A stretch of 64,000 nucleotides of DNA, taken from Sipunculus nudus. Lineage: Eukaryota > Annelida > Sipuncula > Golfingiida > Sipunculidae. The notes under the pieces are model-generated. The model searched no databases and had not been told where the DNA came from. It saw nothing but the letters and a program-made list of their open reading frames with translations. This document shows positions 1 to 14,830 of this stretch, in pieces; position 1 is the stretch's first letter, and every line of letters begins with the position of its first letter. The stretch lies in contig CM049316.1 of assembly GCA_026874595.1 (NCBI GenBank), positions 45,211,695 through 45,275,694 on the forward strand. Reading direction: 5' to 3'. A program made the position numbers and the translations under genes.

Positions 1-12
1 AAATAAATGTCT

Positions 13-1340
<1,328 letters not shown>

Positions 1341-1351
1341 AGGGAGTGGTT

Positions 1352-1401
1352 ATTGGCCAGAGGACGGTCGGGACTTGTGACGTCAGCAAGCAAATATAAA
1401 T
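1352..1401 (+). promoter_or_regulatory. Candidate promoter: CCAAT, CRE, TATA
   Basis: A reverse CCAAT (ATTGG, 1352-1356), a perfect CRE palindrome TGACGTCA (1378-1385) and TATAAAT (1395-1401) occur in order within 50 bases. Transcription would begin near 1,425. A short ATG frame follows (1449-1508, 19 codons then TAG) and an open frame without ATG runs 1456-1749. No coding gene could be assembled downstream. Confidence 0.4.
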
Positions 1402-1815
1402 CGTAATGAAGGGGATGTTCGATTCATTTGCCCGACCAGCGTGCCAGGATGGTAAAGCCTGACGACACCTGCAGTCCAGGGGCAGGTCTGCGTGAATCAA
1501 GAGTCTAGACAGCTGAGATATGATGTCTGTAATTGTAGAAAGCCGTTGCCTGAGGAAGGCTACGGTAAATTTCTCTGTAACGGACTTCAGAGCGAGTATC
1601 GCATTTTGCGACGGACTGGTATTCTAGCGATTATACCTGTTGTGAGCGCTTCCAGAGACAGACCGAGAACTTTATTTAAACGCGTAACTGTAGAGGTACT
1701 GGATATCGCTGTGTGGAAGCATATTCTGCTACCTAGAACTGGATAATTCCAAGAGACATTAGATGTGAAAGACATTGATTTTAAGTCCAGATAGAATAGT
1801 CCTTGGGTGTTCAGA

Positions 1816-1885
1816 AGCGGATCCGGGGGGGGGGGTTCTCCAGTGTGTCCGGACACCCCCCCCCCCCCCCCCATCCTCCAAAGCA
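1816..1885. repeat. Dispersed repeat fragment with G-run/C-run hairpin
   Basis: Following AGCGGATCC, 11 G (1825-1835) can pair with 17 C (1856-1872) across the perfect palindrome GTGTCCGGACAC (1845-1856). The AGCGGATCC lead recurs in other repeat fragments in this window. Confidence 0.65.
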
Positions 1886-2689
1886 ATCCTTTTTAAGGGT
1901 TTCAGACAAAATTTTGCGGCTTCGGGGCTTCTTGTAACTGTGGGTGGAATGATAGTACTGTGAACACAGCGCGTAAAAACGGGGTGCCGGGCAGCGCAAC
2001 CTCCCGATGTCACGTGTCTCATGTGATCAGGAGAAGTGTAAACGAAGGGATTGCGCCGTGTAGTGTGTCTAAAGGACTTGGTGCTTATTTCTGTGTTGAT
2101 TATCTGACGTAGGTAATCATCAGTGCTTGTACATATGGAGCGCCTCTCCAGAGAATGTGTCTTCTTTCTTTAATATATTGATTTGTTTTGTTAACATACG
2201 TCTTATTCAGTTTTTGGAGTGTACGTATGTGAGTGTTTCAGCCAGTTGGTTTGACTTTAAAAAGAACCTGGTCGTTCACATCTTTAGTAGTATGACAGTG
2301 ATACTGGCAGAGACAACATACAAAGGATAAACTTCCGACAAAGTAACTAAGCAATATGTCAAAGGCTTCTGTTCTGGTTACATGACAGCTGGCGGACCTG
2401 AAGTTAAAGATTCGTATATAGAATCATCTGCTCCCAGGTGCAGCGAGCATGGCACCAGGTGCAAGTTACAACCTATTTTATTAAGGTTTTATGTACGAAG
2501 AGAAGGTCGACATATGTTGTACGTATTTCAGTTATTTATATACTGTGGATCCTAGACAGACTGAACAGGACACCTTGATTACATTTTGCAATGAGACTCC
2601 CGAATTTTCTTACCGTCTAATTCATTTTGTAAATATATTTTAAAATATAAGTTTTATTTATTTTACATGGATTGTACATAATAATAATA

Positions 2690-2832
2690 ACTAATGCAAG
2701 GAGCTCTGTAGCCGTGGAGGATACCAGAGAAGCACCGACCTTGGACGGGCTTACACTGCTCACTCTCAGCCACGCCGGGGCTCGAACCTGAATAGCTAGA
2801 TGGACGGCCGAGCGTCTTCTCGATATAAAGTA
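2690..2832 (-). mobile_element. tRNA-derived SINE-like element
   Basis: On the minus strand a Pol III B-box-like GGTTCGAGCCCCGG (about 2,775-2,788) follows GCTCGGCCGTCCATCTAGCT. The spacing and flanks are not those of a foldable tRNA. A SINE head is the likely explanation. Confidence 0.5.
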
Positions 2833-5800
2833 CACGTATGCTTTCTCGTGTTCAAAAAGCCTTTCCTGGTTCAAAACCTTCAAAATTAGGATCATTTAAC
2901 AAATACCATGCGCCAATCTATAACATGAAACTAAAACTCTCACCACAGGCAACTTTTAGAAATTTAGCGGAGGTTAAATGAAGAAAAATATACTATTAGA
3001 TAAGTCACTGGGCTTCTTGGAAAACGACCGATCTCCAACCCTAAATCTGAGCGGACGGGTCCCTCGTGATCATAATTAGGGCAGCTCTGATTTTTTACAG
3101 ATTTACATCCAGCTTCTATTGACCTAGGATAAAGTTAAAGAATAATCAATTAATGCTCAGAGAGTACCACTTTATATACGGGGCCCTTGCAAACCGATGT
3201 GTAAAAATCCAAGCCACATTAAAAGTGAAGTTTCTTAGGGTCCACAGGCTACGGCAACCCACAGAGAAACACATCAATTACATCAGCAATAGGTTGAGAT
3301 CTTATAAATGAAGCTGTTTTTACTATAGACTTGAAAATTATATGAGAAAAAAGGGGGAGTTAGCCAAATTAATGATCCTTCCATACTCCCCTCGGGCACC
3401 TGTTGCTCTGGGCAGCAGGTGAGATGGTACGCCCCTGTTACCTTCAGTCGCTGGCTGAATTCTGTTCCGTGCTAATAGATGAGGTTTATAAATAAACGCG
3501 ACCTGCGTCATAGTCCGGATAAGAACTGGCAGGTGACTCGATCCTGTGCATTAACAGTAACAGTCTGTAAGTATTAGCAATATATAATAATCTGATTAAA
3601 TTTCCAATTACTTCAGCTATTTTACGCTAACAATTAAAACTCTGTATCACAAGTTCGTGGATTAAAATATCATGAGTTTTTATCTGCACGATTTTATTTA
3701 TTTATTTTTGTAAACAGCTTTAAATTATTTAGTGAAATGGCTAAAGTATTTTAATTGTAAAGATTCCTGTTCAAAAGAAAAATGTAGCACATGATAATTA
3801 TAATCTTTTCTAACTGATTTTGAAGATATTGAAGCATCTGTAGCGAGAGATTATCATGGAAAGTTATGTTTTTACTGAGATAAACAACCGAGCCCATTCA
3901 AAAAATAAATTGTATCATTTAAAATTAAATGAACGTTCTCTCATTATTTCCAGTAAACTAAATGTTGCAGTAATTATTGTTAAAAATAAATGGTAACAAT
4001 ACATGTTCTGTTTGTGTGCATATGAGAATAATCTGGGAAACACTGAACCAGTTTACCAGGCATTCACTTCTAACGTAGCCAACCTTTAACCTTTTGTTGT
4101 ACTGGGGAGGTCACGTGAGAGGTTTCTGTACGCCCCACGTGGGATGTTGATAACCTCCACGCATCATGTATCATCCCTTACACTGGGCTCAGGCGTTCTG
4201 TAGCAACTCGTGGAGGTAATATCTACCCAGGAATCACCTGTGGCAAGTTCTTCACTTTGCTCATTTAACGGAAATGGTGCCGGTGGTGAGGAAAAAAAAA
4301 ACTCTTTAGTCATTATTCCATAGATATAGCGGGTATATGAAATTAGATTAATAGTCAAAATAGAGTAGCTCGAATAATAATATTGTATACTTGTATATAG
4401 ACATTATATAACGAACTAATGTTACGACGAAACGATTCAGCATAGGACAAGGACGATCTAAACCCAGGAACAATTGTAAAGCTATAATGCCCTTGTATAG
4501 TAACTCACGATTATGCTGAAATTAAGATCACTGAAAAATACAGAAGGAAATTTTCATTAATTTATTAATATTAATTGAAAACACAAGGAACTCTTCTGTT
4601 TATGCAACTGCTAAATTCACGGTCCTGCAAATCTTTAATTTTTAAAGAATATATTTAATTTATTGATTCATGCAAGAACATATATTTCTATGTTGAATTC
4701 AAATTTCCCTTTTGATTTAAGCTGCGCACCACCGATGGAACTGAGTGATTCCTAAACTACGGTTCTTCATGGGTCTAACGTGATATAACTGCAAAGCTTA
4801 ATATGTTCTATTTTGTAGGTACAATTTACAAAGTTATACTTTCTGTAATTACCGGATGACAAGGAGCATACAATAATCCTAATTACAAAAATATGTGCTT
4901 TAAATACTTGTCAAGTAAATATATATTAACACCATGTCCCCAGTGGTTGCTAAATATTAAACACCATGCGGGTATTTCTAACGAGACGAAAAGCACCTTT
5001 GAAAAGTAACAAAATACGTAAGTAGAGAAATGTTTTCAATCTGTCGCATTATGGGTTCCTTGGGTGACAAATTGATTGATACTTTCCCCAACAGATTTGC
5101 ATTGCCCGGTCTGTTTTAAGATCAAATGTAAATAAGTTTAATTTTATCACGTGTTTGTACGAAGGTATGTCCAGATATCTTCTTCAATTTCAAGTATTTT
5201 AAATGTAGATCTAAACTCTACTTAATAATCATTAGTTCATTATAATGTTTATTCTTAGGTGTATTATTAACTTTTTTGAAGAAATTATTTTTGTATTTTT
5301 ACGGACGTTTTATTCCCCATGCAAGCAAGAGTCCTCTGTGTTTGGCGATAACCATGGTAACGTGGACATTTTGTGTGGTGGCGTTCCTGTTCGAAAGCAC
5401 AAGCAGATAAAAGTTTATAAAACTGTACGCGCCAGATGGTGCTATATGACAACGAAACCATGGTATCTTTTAATCATGTTTATCTAAATTTATTGATTTG
5501 TCCATACGGCGGTGACTTTCATTTTTACTTTTTCTGTGTATTGCATTCTGTGTCTTGCAAATTAAGTAAAATAGTATTATGTAAAGGAAACCCATTTGCC
5601 AAACGGCTTAGGATGTTAAACATTGTTCATGTTTCATCCGACAGATGTCGCAACCTCCTGTGCTCTGGGGAAATATCTGACGCCATTTTGTTTTATGAAG
5701 GCTGACAGGTGAAATATTGTAGTCATAATAACAAGGATCAAACTTAGAGGAATTCATTTGGATTTATCATTATTAGTTTTTATTTGGTGCACTAAAATGG

Positions 5801-6524
5801 AATTTTTAATTGAGTAAATATGAACATTTTTAAACACCAATTACAGAATGACCTAAACATACAGCACCCCAAGATGTTACATGTGGACAGCCTTGGCATG
5901 TAAATACACGTACATGTATGAAAAGGGTCTTGCCAAAGAGCTTGAAACCTACTGTTCGGATAACACCATTAGTTTTTTAAATAAATTTATGTTAGTATGT
6001 ATTGGTGTATAGTTATGTTTAAAATGCATTCAAATTATTTTTGGGAACTATATGTCACCTTCATTTAACATTATCTTGTTAATACTAAACTCAAAAATGT
6101 TTTGCGTACCGTCACAAGAGAAAAAAAACACGATTTTATGGTGAACGAAATATTTACAGTAAAACAATATAATTAATTTTAACCACACTAACATCTCAGT
6201 ACTCGTGTCTATACTGCAATTACACTGCATATTTGTGTGTGTGTTTTATTTTGGTTTGGTCATGATATGTTTAGTACACACTTGTCACTATAGCCCTGCA
6301 AGGACCCACTACGTCTTAGGTCTTAACCACAAGGCTGTGCTCTCGTATAAAATCTATGTTGGACAGGTTAATTACTATAATGGTCGAGGGTAAATAGTTA
6401 TCAAAAGGCAATCCTTGAAGGATCGGACCACGGAGTATTACAGTTTTTAACCCAAAAGATCACATAAGTTTGTTCACAGTGAACCTGCTGATGGACGGGC
6501 GACTAGGGGGAAACAAACTGATAA
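2833..6524. other. Intergenic AT-rich DNA
   Basis: Long A/T runs and scattered short open frames (for example 5,245-5,705) without domains or splice-supported structure. Confidence 0.6.
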
Positions 6525-7042
6525 CGCCCCCTCCGCCCCGTCCCCCGCCCCCGCCCCGCCCCCGCCCCCCGCCACCCAGCTAAAATTTCCGGCACGTCAG
6601 CGTCCAGCACAAGAGTGGCAAATTCAGTTCTTCCAGGAGTCAAATTTGCCTGGAAGATTTGTCCTGGTTAATGATCATATTCCTGTCCCACCAACGTTAA
6701 ATTTTACGTTAGAAACGTAACATGCTTTACCTTCTGGCAGCGAAATCATACCGTCAACAAAACATCCAATTTAATCCTCTGAATTGCACATGAACACTTT
6801 AAAAGATGAGCGGCGATGTAAGCATCTTTCCATGTACAATATTAGAGAGTATTTGATATTTTGTCGATGGGCAAGCATGATTTCGCTGCCAGAAGAATAG
6901 GTCTTTTACATTCTGACATAAATATTAATGACAAGCTTTCCAGTCTGATTTGGCGGCTGGAAGAACGGAATGTGTCACTTTTGTGCTGGACGCTGGCGGG
7001 CAGGGGAGTTGAGAGTGTGTGTGTGGGGGGGGGGGGGGGGAC
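6525..7042. mobile_element. Foldback element: about 520-bp imperfect inverted repeat
   Basis: The left arm (about 6,595-6,770) is the reverse complement of the right arm (about 6,857-7,005). Matching pairs include CAGCGTCCAGCACAA with TTGTGCTGGACGCTG, GTTCTTCCAG with CTGGAAGAAC, and TTCTGGCAGCGAAATCAT with its complement. The outer ends are a C-tract (6,525-6,582) and a G-tract (7,026-7,040) that could also pair. The loop is about 85 bp. It may be a MITE-like foldback transposon or a long hairpin locus. Confidence 0.75.
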
Positions 7043-10000
7043 GTCTGTTTACGAGGCCCGTCAGGGTCCAGTTCTGGACTATTTAAAATGCTGATCTATG
7101 GAAGAAAACATTTCATGTGCACCGTATGACAGTGCCTTCAGTATGAAAATCGAATATAAGCTGTTCTTCCGCTTGTCCAGATACGAATACGGACTATAAG
7201 CGGAAACTCACTAGAAACGTATCAGTATTCTTCTCCGAACCACATAAGTGGAAACACCTTCAGTGTCTTTATACTAAAGATAAAGGTCAGTACCGAATTC
7301 TTTACAACGCTAGCTGTACACATGATAACCCCAATATGCTTGAACAACATCAGGTGTATACGTCTGCGTGTTGTGAACTTCGGCATGGAACGTAAAGATC
7401 CAAACTGCCGATTGATTTAGATAGGTGTAATAAATATACCAGTCAAATATGAGAACGTAGATGAAAACTTCCTTTGTCAATAATAATAAAGTTCATTTTT
7501 AGATATCTACGAGAAAGTAAAGTAAAACTGAAATAAGAAAATTCGATCGATGAATTAAATATCAATAAAATACAAGCAAAACGATACATGTCGTAAGGAT
7601 AAAATTACTTTGATTGAAATTCAAGTTGCTGTTTTCTTTGTGAAAAAAAATGACAGCTAGACAGATTTATGTGCATGGTGCAGCTACTTCCCGCATGTGC
7701 TGGCAAGCATTAACAAGGTCACCAGGTACAAAGCCACTGAGGTAGTTTGACCGAACTTCACACGGTGGCGCTTTAACACCGACCAACTTTTATTTGCTAG
7801 ACCCTTTTGTTATTCATAATCAGTTTCACAACAAATCAACATTAAAACTGCAGGATTTCTTCTTGAAAACATGCTTCCACTTATTTTGACTAAAAAAAAC
7901 TCGCCCTCCTGTGACCTTATTTTTCTTTTTAATTATATGGCAGTGAATACTTGATAATTTTGTCATACAAACACGAAATAAGCCTGTTAAATATAGATCT
8001 ATTACTTAATCCATAGCTTCTAACAAATAATATTCAGTAGATCGCATATCTCCGCCAAGGAAATAAAATCCTGCATACTGGATCCGTTTTCAGGATTCGC
8101 AACACAAAGGCAGCATTAACGCTTATTTTTACAAGACATTTGAAAGAATGTCCTTTTTAATTTATCTATATTTAATAGCCTTGTCACTTTTTTTCTTTTT
8201 TCTGATCGTTGCTAGATTTCAAACTTTACCTCTTTATGGTTAATTTTGGTTGACCTATCTGGCCGTGTCTTCCGCTTTTATATATCGAAGAAAAAATGTT
8301 TCTGTGAATTTTGTTAGTTCGATCTTTTCAATGCAACCATGATTATGTTAAATATATGTCCTTCCAGCAGGCTTGCAAGACGATGAAATAAAAATAAAAT
8401 ATCTTCTATCTCCACCAATATTTATTTGGTTTGTGTGTGTTCCCCCATTCCTTCTAGCTCAAGTTTCATATAAAATAGTTCTTCTTTTGACAAGGTCGAA
8501 ATCATTTCTTATAATATCAGATTAATCATTTGAAACTGCATGAAGTTAAACTAACTTAATGTAACAGATTTTGATCTAGTGTGTTGTCTGTTACAGAAAA
8601 TAACATTGTGAGCTTGTCAATCCAAAGGATTAAGTACATGTTACCACAACCAGAGGGCAGCAGTGAATGTTTGTTTAGGATGGAGACTTCCAGAGCACTC
8701 TGTAAAGAGCACACATATTTTTTCTTCGTGCATATCACTTTTAGTTACCAAGCGAATGATTGGTCTTTCACAGTGACGGATCAGCTCGTTTATTATAAGA
8801 TATACTGAAAACGACCAGTCAGACGTCTTCCAAGTTCCCTGCAGATTATGCTTAATCTTTCTGAGAAATTGGGCAAAGTCATACTGGTGGATAATTTGGT
8901 TAGTTTTCAGTACGGTTGTCAAGCATTGTGGGTAGGAGAATAGTAGGATTAGGAGAATACGAGGCATTGACTCTGTTAAGAGATCCGGCGAAAGGATTGT
9001 GAAGGTTGTTCATGGAATAGTTCTTACATAAAATCTCATTTTGGTATCATATATTATCCACCTATGACACTTCAAGCAAGACTTTGTCCATGCTAGCAGT
9101 ATCTTAAAGTATTTTGACAAGGTAAGATGGGTTACCTGTCGATAAAAAAGTTGTGAAGGTAAAAGCTAATCATTTTTTTCTTGTGAAATTATATATATAT
9201 ATATATAATATATAATATATAATATATATATATTAAGTCCTTGAATTTCCAGTACTGGCTCATTCGCCTTAGTCGTCAGTCGTCAGATATGTATGATCAT
9301 CAGAAATACTAAAATTATATATATATATATATATATGCGTAGTTCCGAAAGCGATACAATGAGACTGACGTATTATACATAGGTTGCTACGTGGATTATT
9401 TTCATGTAAAAATATGAAAATCTGGTAAAACGCAAAGAAATATCGGGGTATTTCTCATTAACATATCGGTGTCGTTACCACACATATATCATTCCAGAGA
9501 AGAAGATATTTGAAGCAATCCTACAGTCACGGATTTAGATTTAGTTTGACCCTACTTGGTATACGTAACTGATAATATTCAGCTTATGACTATATCCCAC
9601 AATTTCTTATGAATATTAACAACCCGTCATTACCATCCATGTAAGTTAGGCAAACGATGAATATTAATTCCTCTACATCATTGATCGGCCTTCATCTACA
9701 GATAAAATAAAGACAAGGTAAATGTTAACGAATCAGTTCTTAAACTAGTTGGTATATATAATCTATGAATAGGACATTCAATTTATACAATACACATTTA
9801 AAGATCTGATGTATTTATGCGTGAATAAAAATTGTGTAGACATGATATTTATTCATACTAATTAGATGGAATGAAAATTTGATATATTCAATCAGCATCA
9901 CCCGTCTTCCCCGGAAGCTTCATCTCCGAAAGCATCCTACATCCGGTCAGCTCAACAGGGATTGTATTTCTAATTTTATATGCGTAAAGCCACATTTGGT

Positions 10001-12029
10001 CAACTCAGCGTTTTGCCACCAGAGGCCACCACTGTTCTTAACATCAACACGAATTCCACCAGTTTTTACTCCAGCGCTCATTCCGGGGAAACATGATCCA
10101 CGAATGTTGTTTACCGGCATACTCTAACTCTTACCCAATTGTAAAGTCAAATATATCAACCACGTACTTTCCAACAAATATTCCCAGAATGCGCCGCGGT
10201 CTGGCCACCCTCCGTCATGCCCCAAAGCTCGACATCCACCGCCGGCTTTGGACTATTTGGACACGGACTTGTGTTACACGCTGTACACATGTACAAATTT
10301 CATCCTGAACACATATGACCGGGGACTAGTCTGTTTTTAAGCGGCTCTGCAGGTATTTCCTGTGGAAAATACGGCACGGTCTTGGCAGACATGTCATGGC
10401 GGCATCTGGTTTACAGGAGTCTGAGCATGTTTTTTTGGGAATACCGACCGAGTTGGTTTACAGAAAACAAATGACAAAAGCTTTCCGGTGCATTACTACC
10501 TGCCATACACATTCTTCATCCGCGCGCGCAAGAATTTCCCATGCCTCATTAAATTGATTCAATTGTCGATTTTGCCCCAGCATTGGCTGAGACGTTCCTA
10601 AGTTGAGAGAGTTACTTGTGCTGTGCTCGTACGTGTTTTCTCAGCCTAATACCAGCACGGTACCGACAATCCGCAGGGTCTTGAGATTTATGGCACTGTC
10701 TTAAAAGTAAGGATGCGAAAGAAAGATGATACCATGTGTGAAAGCATTGGTTTGCAACTGCAATCATCAATCGCAGCGAACGGAAGTACGGCTATGGTGT
10801 TGATAAAAATCTAAAGGTGTGCTCTTTTGCCGTGGTATTTAGTTTCTGGCGCGATTGTTGGAAACTTTAACGGTTATTTCTCCTGTGTTGTTGCTTCCAT
10901 TTCATTTTTGTTGTTTCCATCCACCGTTCCCATCGTGCCGACGCAAAAATAACCTCGATTGGTTGCAAACAGTATTTGGGTAAATTTACCCCTGATATTA
11001 TCCGGAAATAAAAAAGTACATTGTTTGCAGATTATATGGCATTTCTATCAGTTTGTCGGGGAGCAATTTGGAATATGGTAACCCCATTTGTATTTACATT
11101 GTCATAGAAATGAAAAAAATTTAGTTTTGATGTGAAGGCCTTATATATTTAGATCTATGTGTTCTTTTATAAATTCCTCGAGCTGTGGTTTTCATCAGAG
11201 TATTAATTTGCTACTGCCAGGAGGTCAGGCATTTATCCCCGTTCGTGTGAGTACTCAAGTGTGTTTGTTTGATAGTACACAACAAAACTTGCACTATCAT
11301 GCACGGAATCTCATGAAATTTTCAGGGCATTTCGGGAAATGGCCACTGAAGAATCGATCAGGTTTTGTTTTGGACTCGGCTCATGATCCGGATTAAGGAA
11401 CGTCATTAAGGAATGCACACAAATGTTCAGTCACTTATGCACGAATGAATCTGGGAATACGGGCCGAATAAGTTATGCAAAAATGCTTTTAGGAGCATCC
11501 CTAATAAGGACCCTCCACCTGGCGGAGACTGGTATTCCCTAGAATGCAGATTGATAGTTATTGTATGATATAAGGACAAGCATGCACATTGACAGCCCAC
11601 TTGCTTATAACATCTTGGCAAAGGCCTATTTCAAAAGTTGAGCTGGACCTATAATTCACTTGACACATCACTTTTTTAACACTCAACATCATCTATGATC
11701 TAGTGTCCTCAAACTGGTTGTTTCCTCCAGACAAGCTTCTTCCCTTACTGGTTGAATCCGATTGTGACGGCAGCTTTATTTTATGTTGTACAAGCAAAAT
11801 GGTGTTTAACAACGGTAACTTAATTACCATCTGAATCAGCAGTTCTGTATATATATGAAAAATATTGAAACTACAATTCAACCACACTGAAAATAATTTA
11901 CCATTTATCTGTAAAACTTTTCATAGACAGTGGATTATTTTTAACTATGTCCCTTTCAATATAAAATCATTTTTTATTTTTCATCTGTAACCAGTAAGTT
12001 TTTCTTTCAGTGAAGCTAATATAATCAAC
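7043..12029. other. Intergenic
   Basis: No gene recognised. It contains a CTCF-like match at 8,647-8,660, two TA tracts, and a GC-richer patch at about 10,180-10,420 with an uninterpretable open frame. Confidence 0.55.
9190..9336. repeat. Two (TA)n tracts
   Basis: (AT)n-rich stretch at 9190-9233 and a purer one at 9316-9336. Confidence 0.9.
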
Positions 12030-12477
12030 AGGTTAATTGTAGCATTTCCATCTATCTTTCCCAGGAGGACATCCTACTTACTAAGCTGAATGTCCTTTCC
12101 AGTTTTCTCCTTAAACCATTAAAGAATGATTTCCTTACTGGAATTATGTGAGTGCAAGACCAGAACATATGTTCAATAGTCTCCATATCATTGTTACAAA
12201 TTGTGTATTTGTTATCCGTTTTAATCTTCAACTTATGTAATAAATAGCTATTTACTAAAGGGTCATGCAGCATTCTATATTGAAAAAAGAACATATGCTA
12301 AACATTTAAACATACATTGAAAGGAATGCGAAATACAGTATTCTTATTAATGGCCACACTGTCAATATATTTTCTGATCTTTTGGGGTTGAATAGACCTA
12401 AGTTGCTTCTTTACATAAAGTGAACACAGAGAATTTGATTTTCCTTTTAAAACTAGAATATCAGCAGAAGCTGACAA

Positions 12478-13480
12478 AAGCCCTCAGCCAAAAGAACAGT
12501 GTTTAGAGGTGGTAACAGTGACAAGTACTAAATATCTGTTCTCACATGGATGTATATCTGTACATGTCTCAGTTATAAATTTAAAATGGAGAGGTATGTA
12601 CCATGACTCGTAACAATCCATCAAATGCTTCCTGAAAATAAGCTTCTAAGTTTTATTCTATTATAAGCTCTGTGACCTTGAAAAGCAGGTCAAGGTCACC
12701 CATCTTTGAACTTGACTGAGATTTTGTTGATATGCATATTCACCAAAGAAATAAAATTCCTGTTGTGAATCCTTTTAGAGATATCCTGCTCACAAGGCCA
12801 AAATTGAAAAATCCAAGAAAAATTCATTAAAAATCAGAAATTGCAGGTGGCGCCCCCAAACTTGTGCAGCAGTTACAGACCATCAGTCCCTATGATCATA
12901 GTAAGTATTGTGAAAATCCATCCAATGGTTCCTGAGAAATAAGCTTCTAAATGTTTTTCTATAATCAGCTCTAAAACGTAGTAAAATAGGTCAAGGTCAC
13001 CCATCTTCGAACTTGACCGAGATTTTGTCAATATACATCTTCACCGAAAAAATGAAATTCCTATGGTGAATCCCTTTAGAGATATCCCGCTCACAAGCCA
13101 AAAGTTGAAAAATCCGATAAAAATTCATTTAAAATCAGAAATTGTAGGTGGCGTCACCAAACTTGTGTAGCAGGTACAGATTATCAGTCCCAATAATCAA
13201 AGTAAGTTTTGTGAAAATCCACCCAATGGTTCCTGAGTAATAAGCATCTAAGTGTTTTCCTATAATCAGCTCTAAAATGTAGAAAAATAGGTCAAGGTCA
13301 CCCATCTTCGAACTTGACCGAAATTTTGTCGATATACATCTTTACCGAGGAAATAAAATTCTGACGGTGAATCCTTTTCAAGATATCCCGCTCACAAGGT
13401 AAAAGTTTACGGACGCCGGACGGACGGACAGCTTGGGTGACGACAATAGCCCATCAGCCTAAGGGCTGAGGGCTAAAAAG
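12478..13480 (+). mobile_element. 1-kb non-autonomous element with 300-bp internal tandem repeats
   Basis: The element lies inside the decayed LINE, whose coding pieces resume on both sides. Its ends carry an inverted AGCCCTCAGCC / GGCTGAGGGCT pair. The right end is a strong hairpin (TAGCCC...GGGCTA with TCAGCC/GGCTGA) after a GGACGCCGGACGGACGGAC tail. About 2.6 tandem copies of a 300-bp unit start near 12,612, 12,912 and 13,212. Each carries AGGTCAAGGTCA. The class (MITE- or Helitron-like) is unresolved. Confidence 0.65.
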
Positions 13481-14574
13481 GTATATCATCTTCAGTTAAT
13501 ATTTTAACTTGTGGAGCCTCTAATTGTATTGTTTAATAGAAGTTGAACCTTTTATGTTGATATTTTTGTTAAGCACTGTCCACTGCATTTTAAATCTTGG
13601 TAGGACCCCACGTTTCTGTTAGATACTAAATGGAATATTTTTCCCGTTTTCATCCAAAAAGTCAATCACGTACCACATGCCAGCATGGAGAAGTTTTTTA
13701 TTCAGATAAAATATTTTTTGCGCATTATGCAATACCATTTGATTGTTTATATTGCTATCATGATTATATCTGATATTATACCTTGCCTTTAACACTTCCC
13801 TATATAAAAGATCTAATGTTTCCTCGCCTGTTTCAAAACCATTATTTCATAGGAACAATAAAATACCATATGTGGTAGTGAGCAAATTCCCCCATATTAA
13901 GATTCCTCATATTTTTCTCCTTTCTTCTATCCCCAATATACCGATATATCAAATTGTTTTAAATTTTAATGACCTGTTTTGGGATTGAGAGGCATGAAAA
14001 ATGATACTGGAAATGGGATATTATGAATGATTTGACAGTTTGTATTCTACCTATCATTGCAACATGTCTTCTCTGCCAACTAATAATCATTTGTATGTCT
14101 TTTTTAATTTATCATAAAAGTTGCATTTTCTTTCGTTCTCCTGGTCATATGATAGGTAAATACAGAGCACTTTAATTCTGTTACCCAGCCAAATTTTACC
14201 AAGTGGTTTGGCAGTATTATATTTTCTTGAATTAAATCACAGACAGTTTTATTTTTGATTATAGGAAGACCAGATATGTCCGAGATATCACTAATAATCT
14301 TACATAAACATTTGCCAAGAGGTTTATCTGCCACTATTGCAGTAACATCATCGGTATAACTCAGTATTTTAATTTCTTTTTCAATAACCTTTATACCTTT
14401 TATTTCTTTATTATTTTACAGGCTAAAGCTTCCAGTGACAATATAAATAAGTAAGGGGACAATGGGTTACCTTGTCGAACTCCTCTTTCAATATTGATAG
14501 AGCAGACATGTGTCCATTACGCAATACCTTACTGTATATATTTGAGTAGATTGTATTATTCTACATACAGAAAA

Positions 14575-14830
14575 ATTCTCAAAAGTAACACTTTCTTAGC
14601 ACTTTAAACATATATGACCAGTCTAAGGAATCAAAATCTTTTCTAAAATCTATTGCAATTAGCATACCTATATAATAATTTCTTTCATAAATGGCGATAA
14701 ATAAAAGATTCTCCAAAGTAACACTTTCTTAGAACTTCAAACATATATGACCAGTCTAAGTAATCAAAAGCTTTTCTAAAATTTATTGCAAGCAGCATAC
14801 CTGTAAATTAATTTCTTTCATATATGGCGA
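14575..14830. repeat. Local duplication within the LINE (about 130 bp, two copies)
   Basis: The segment around AGTAACACTTTCTTAG occurs at about 14,585 and again at about 14,717, with the following 110 bases (CATATATGACCAGTCTAAG...) also repeated with roughly 10% differences. It duplicates the RT block containing the FDSLDW motif. Confidence 0.8.
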
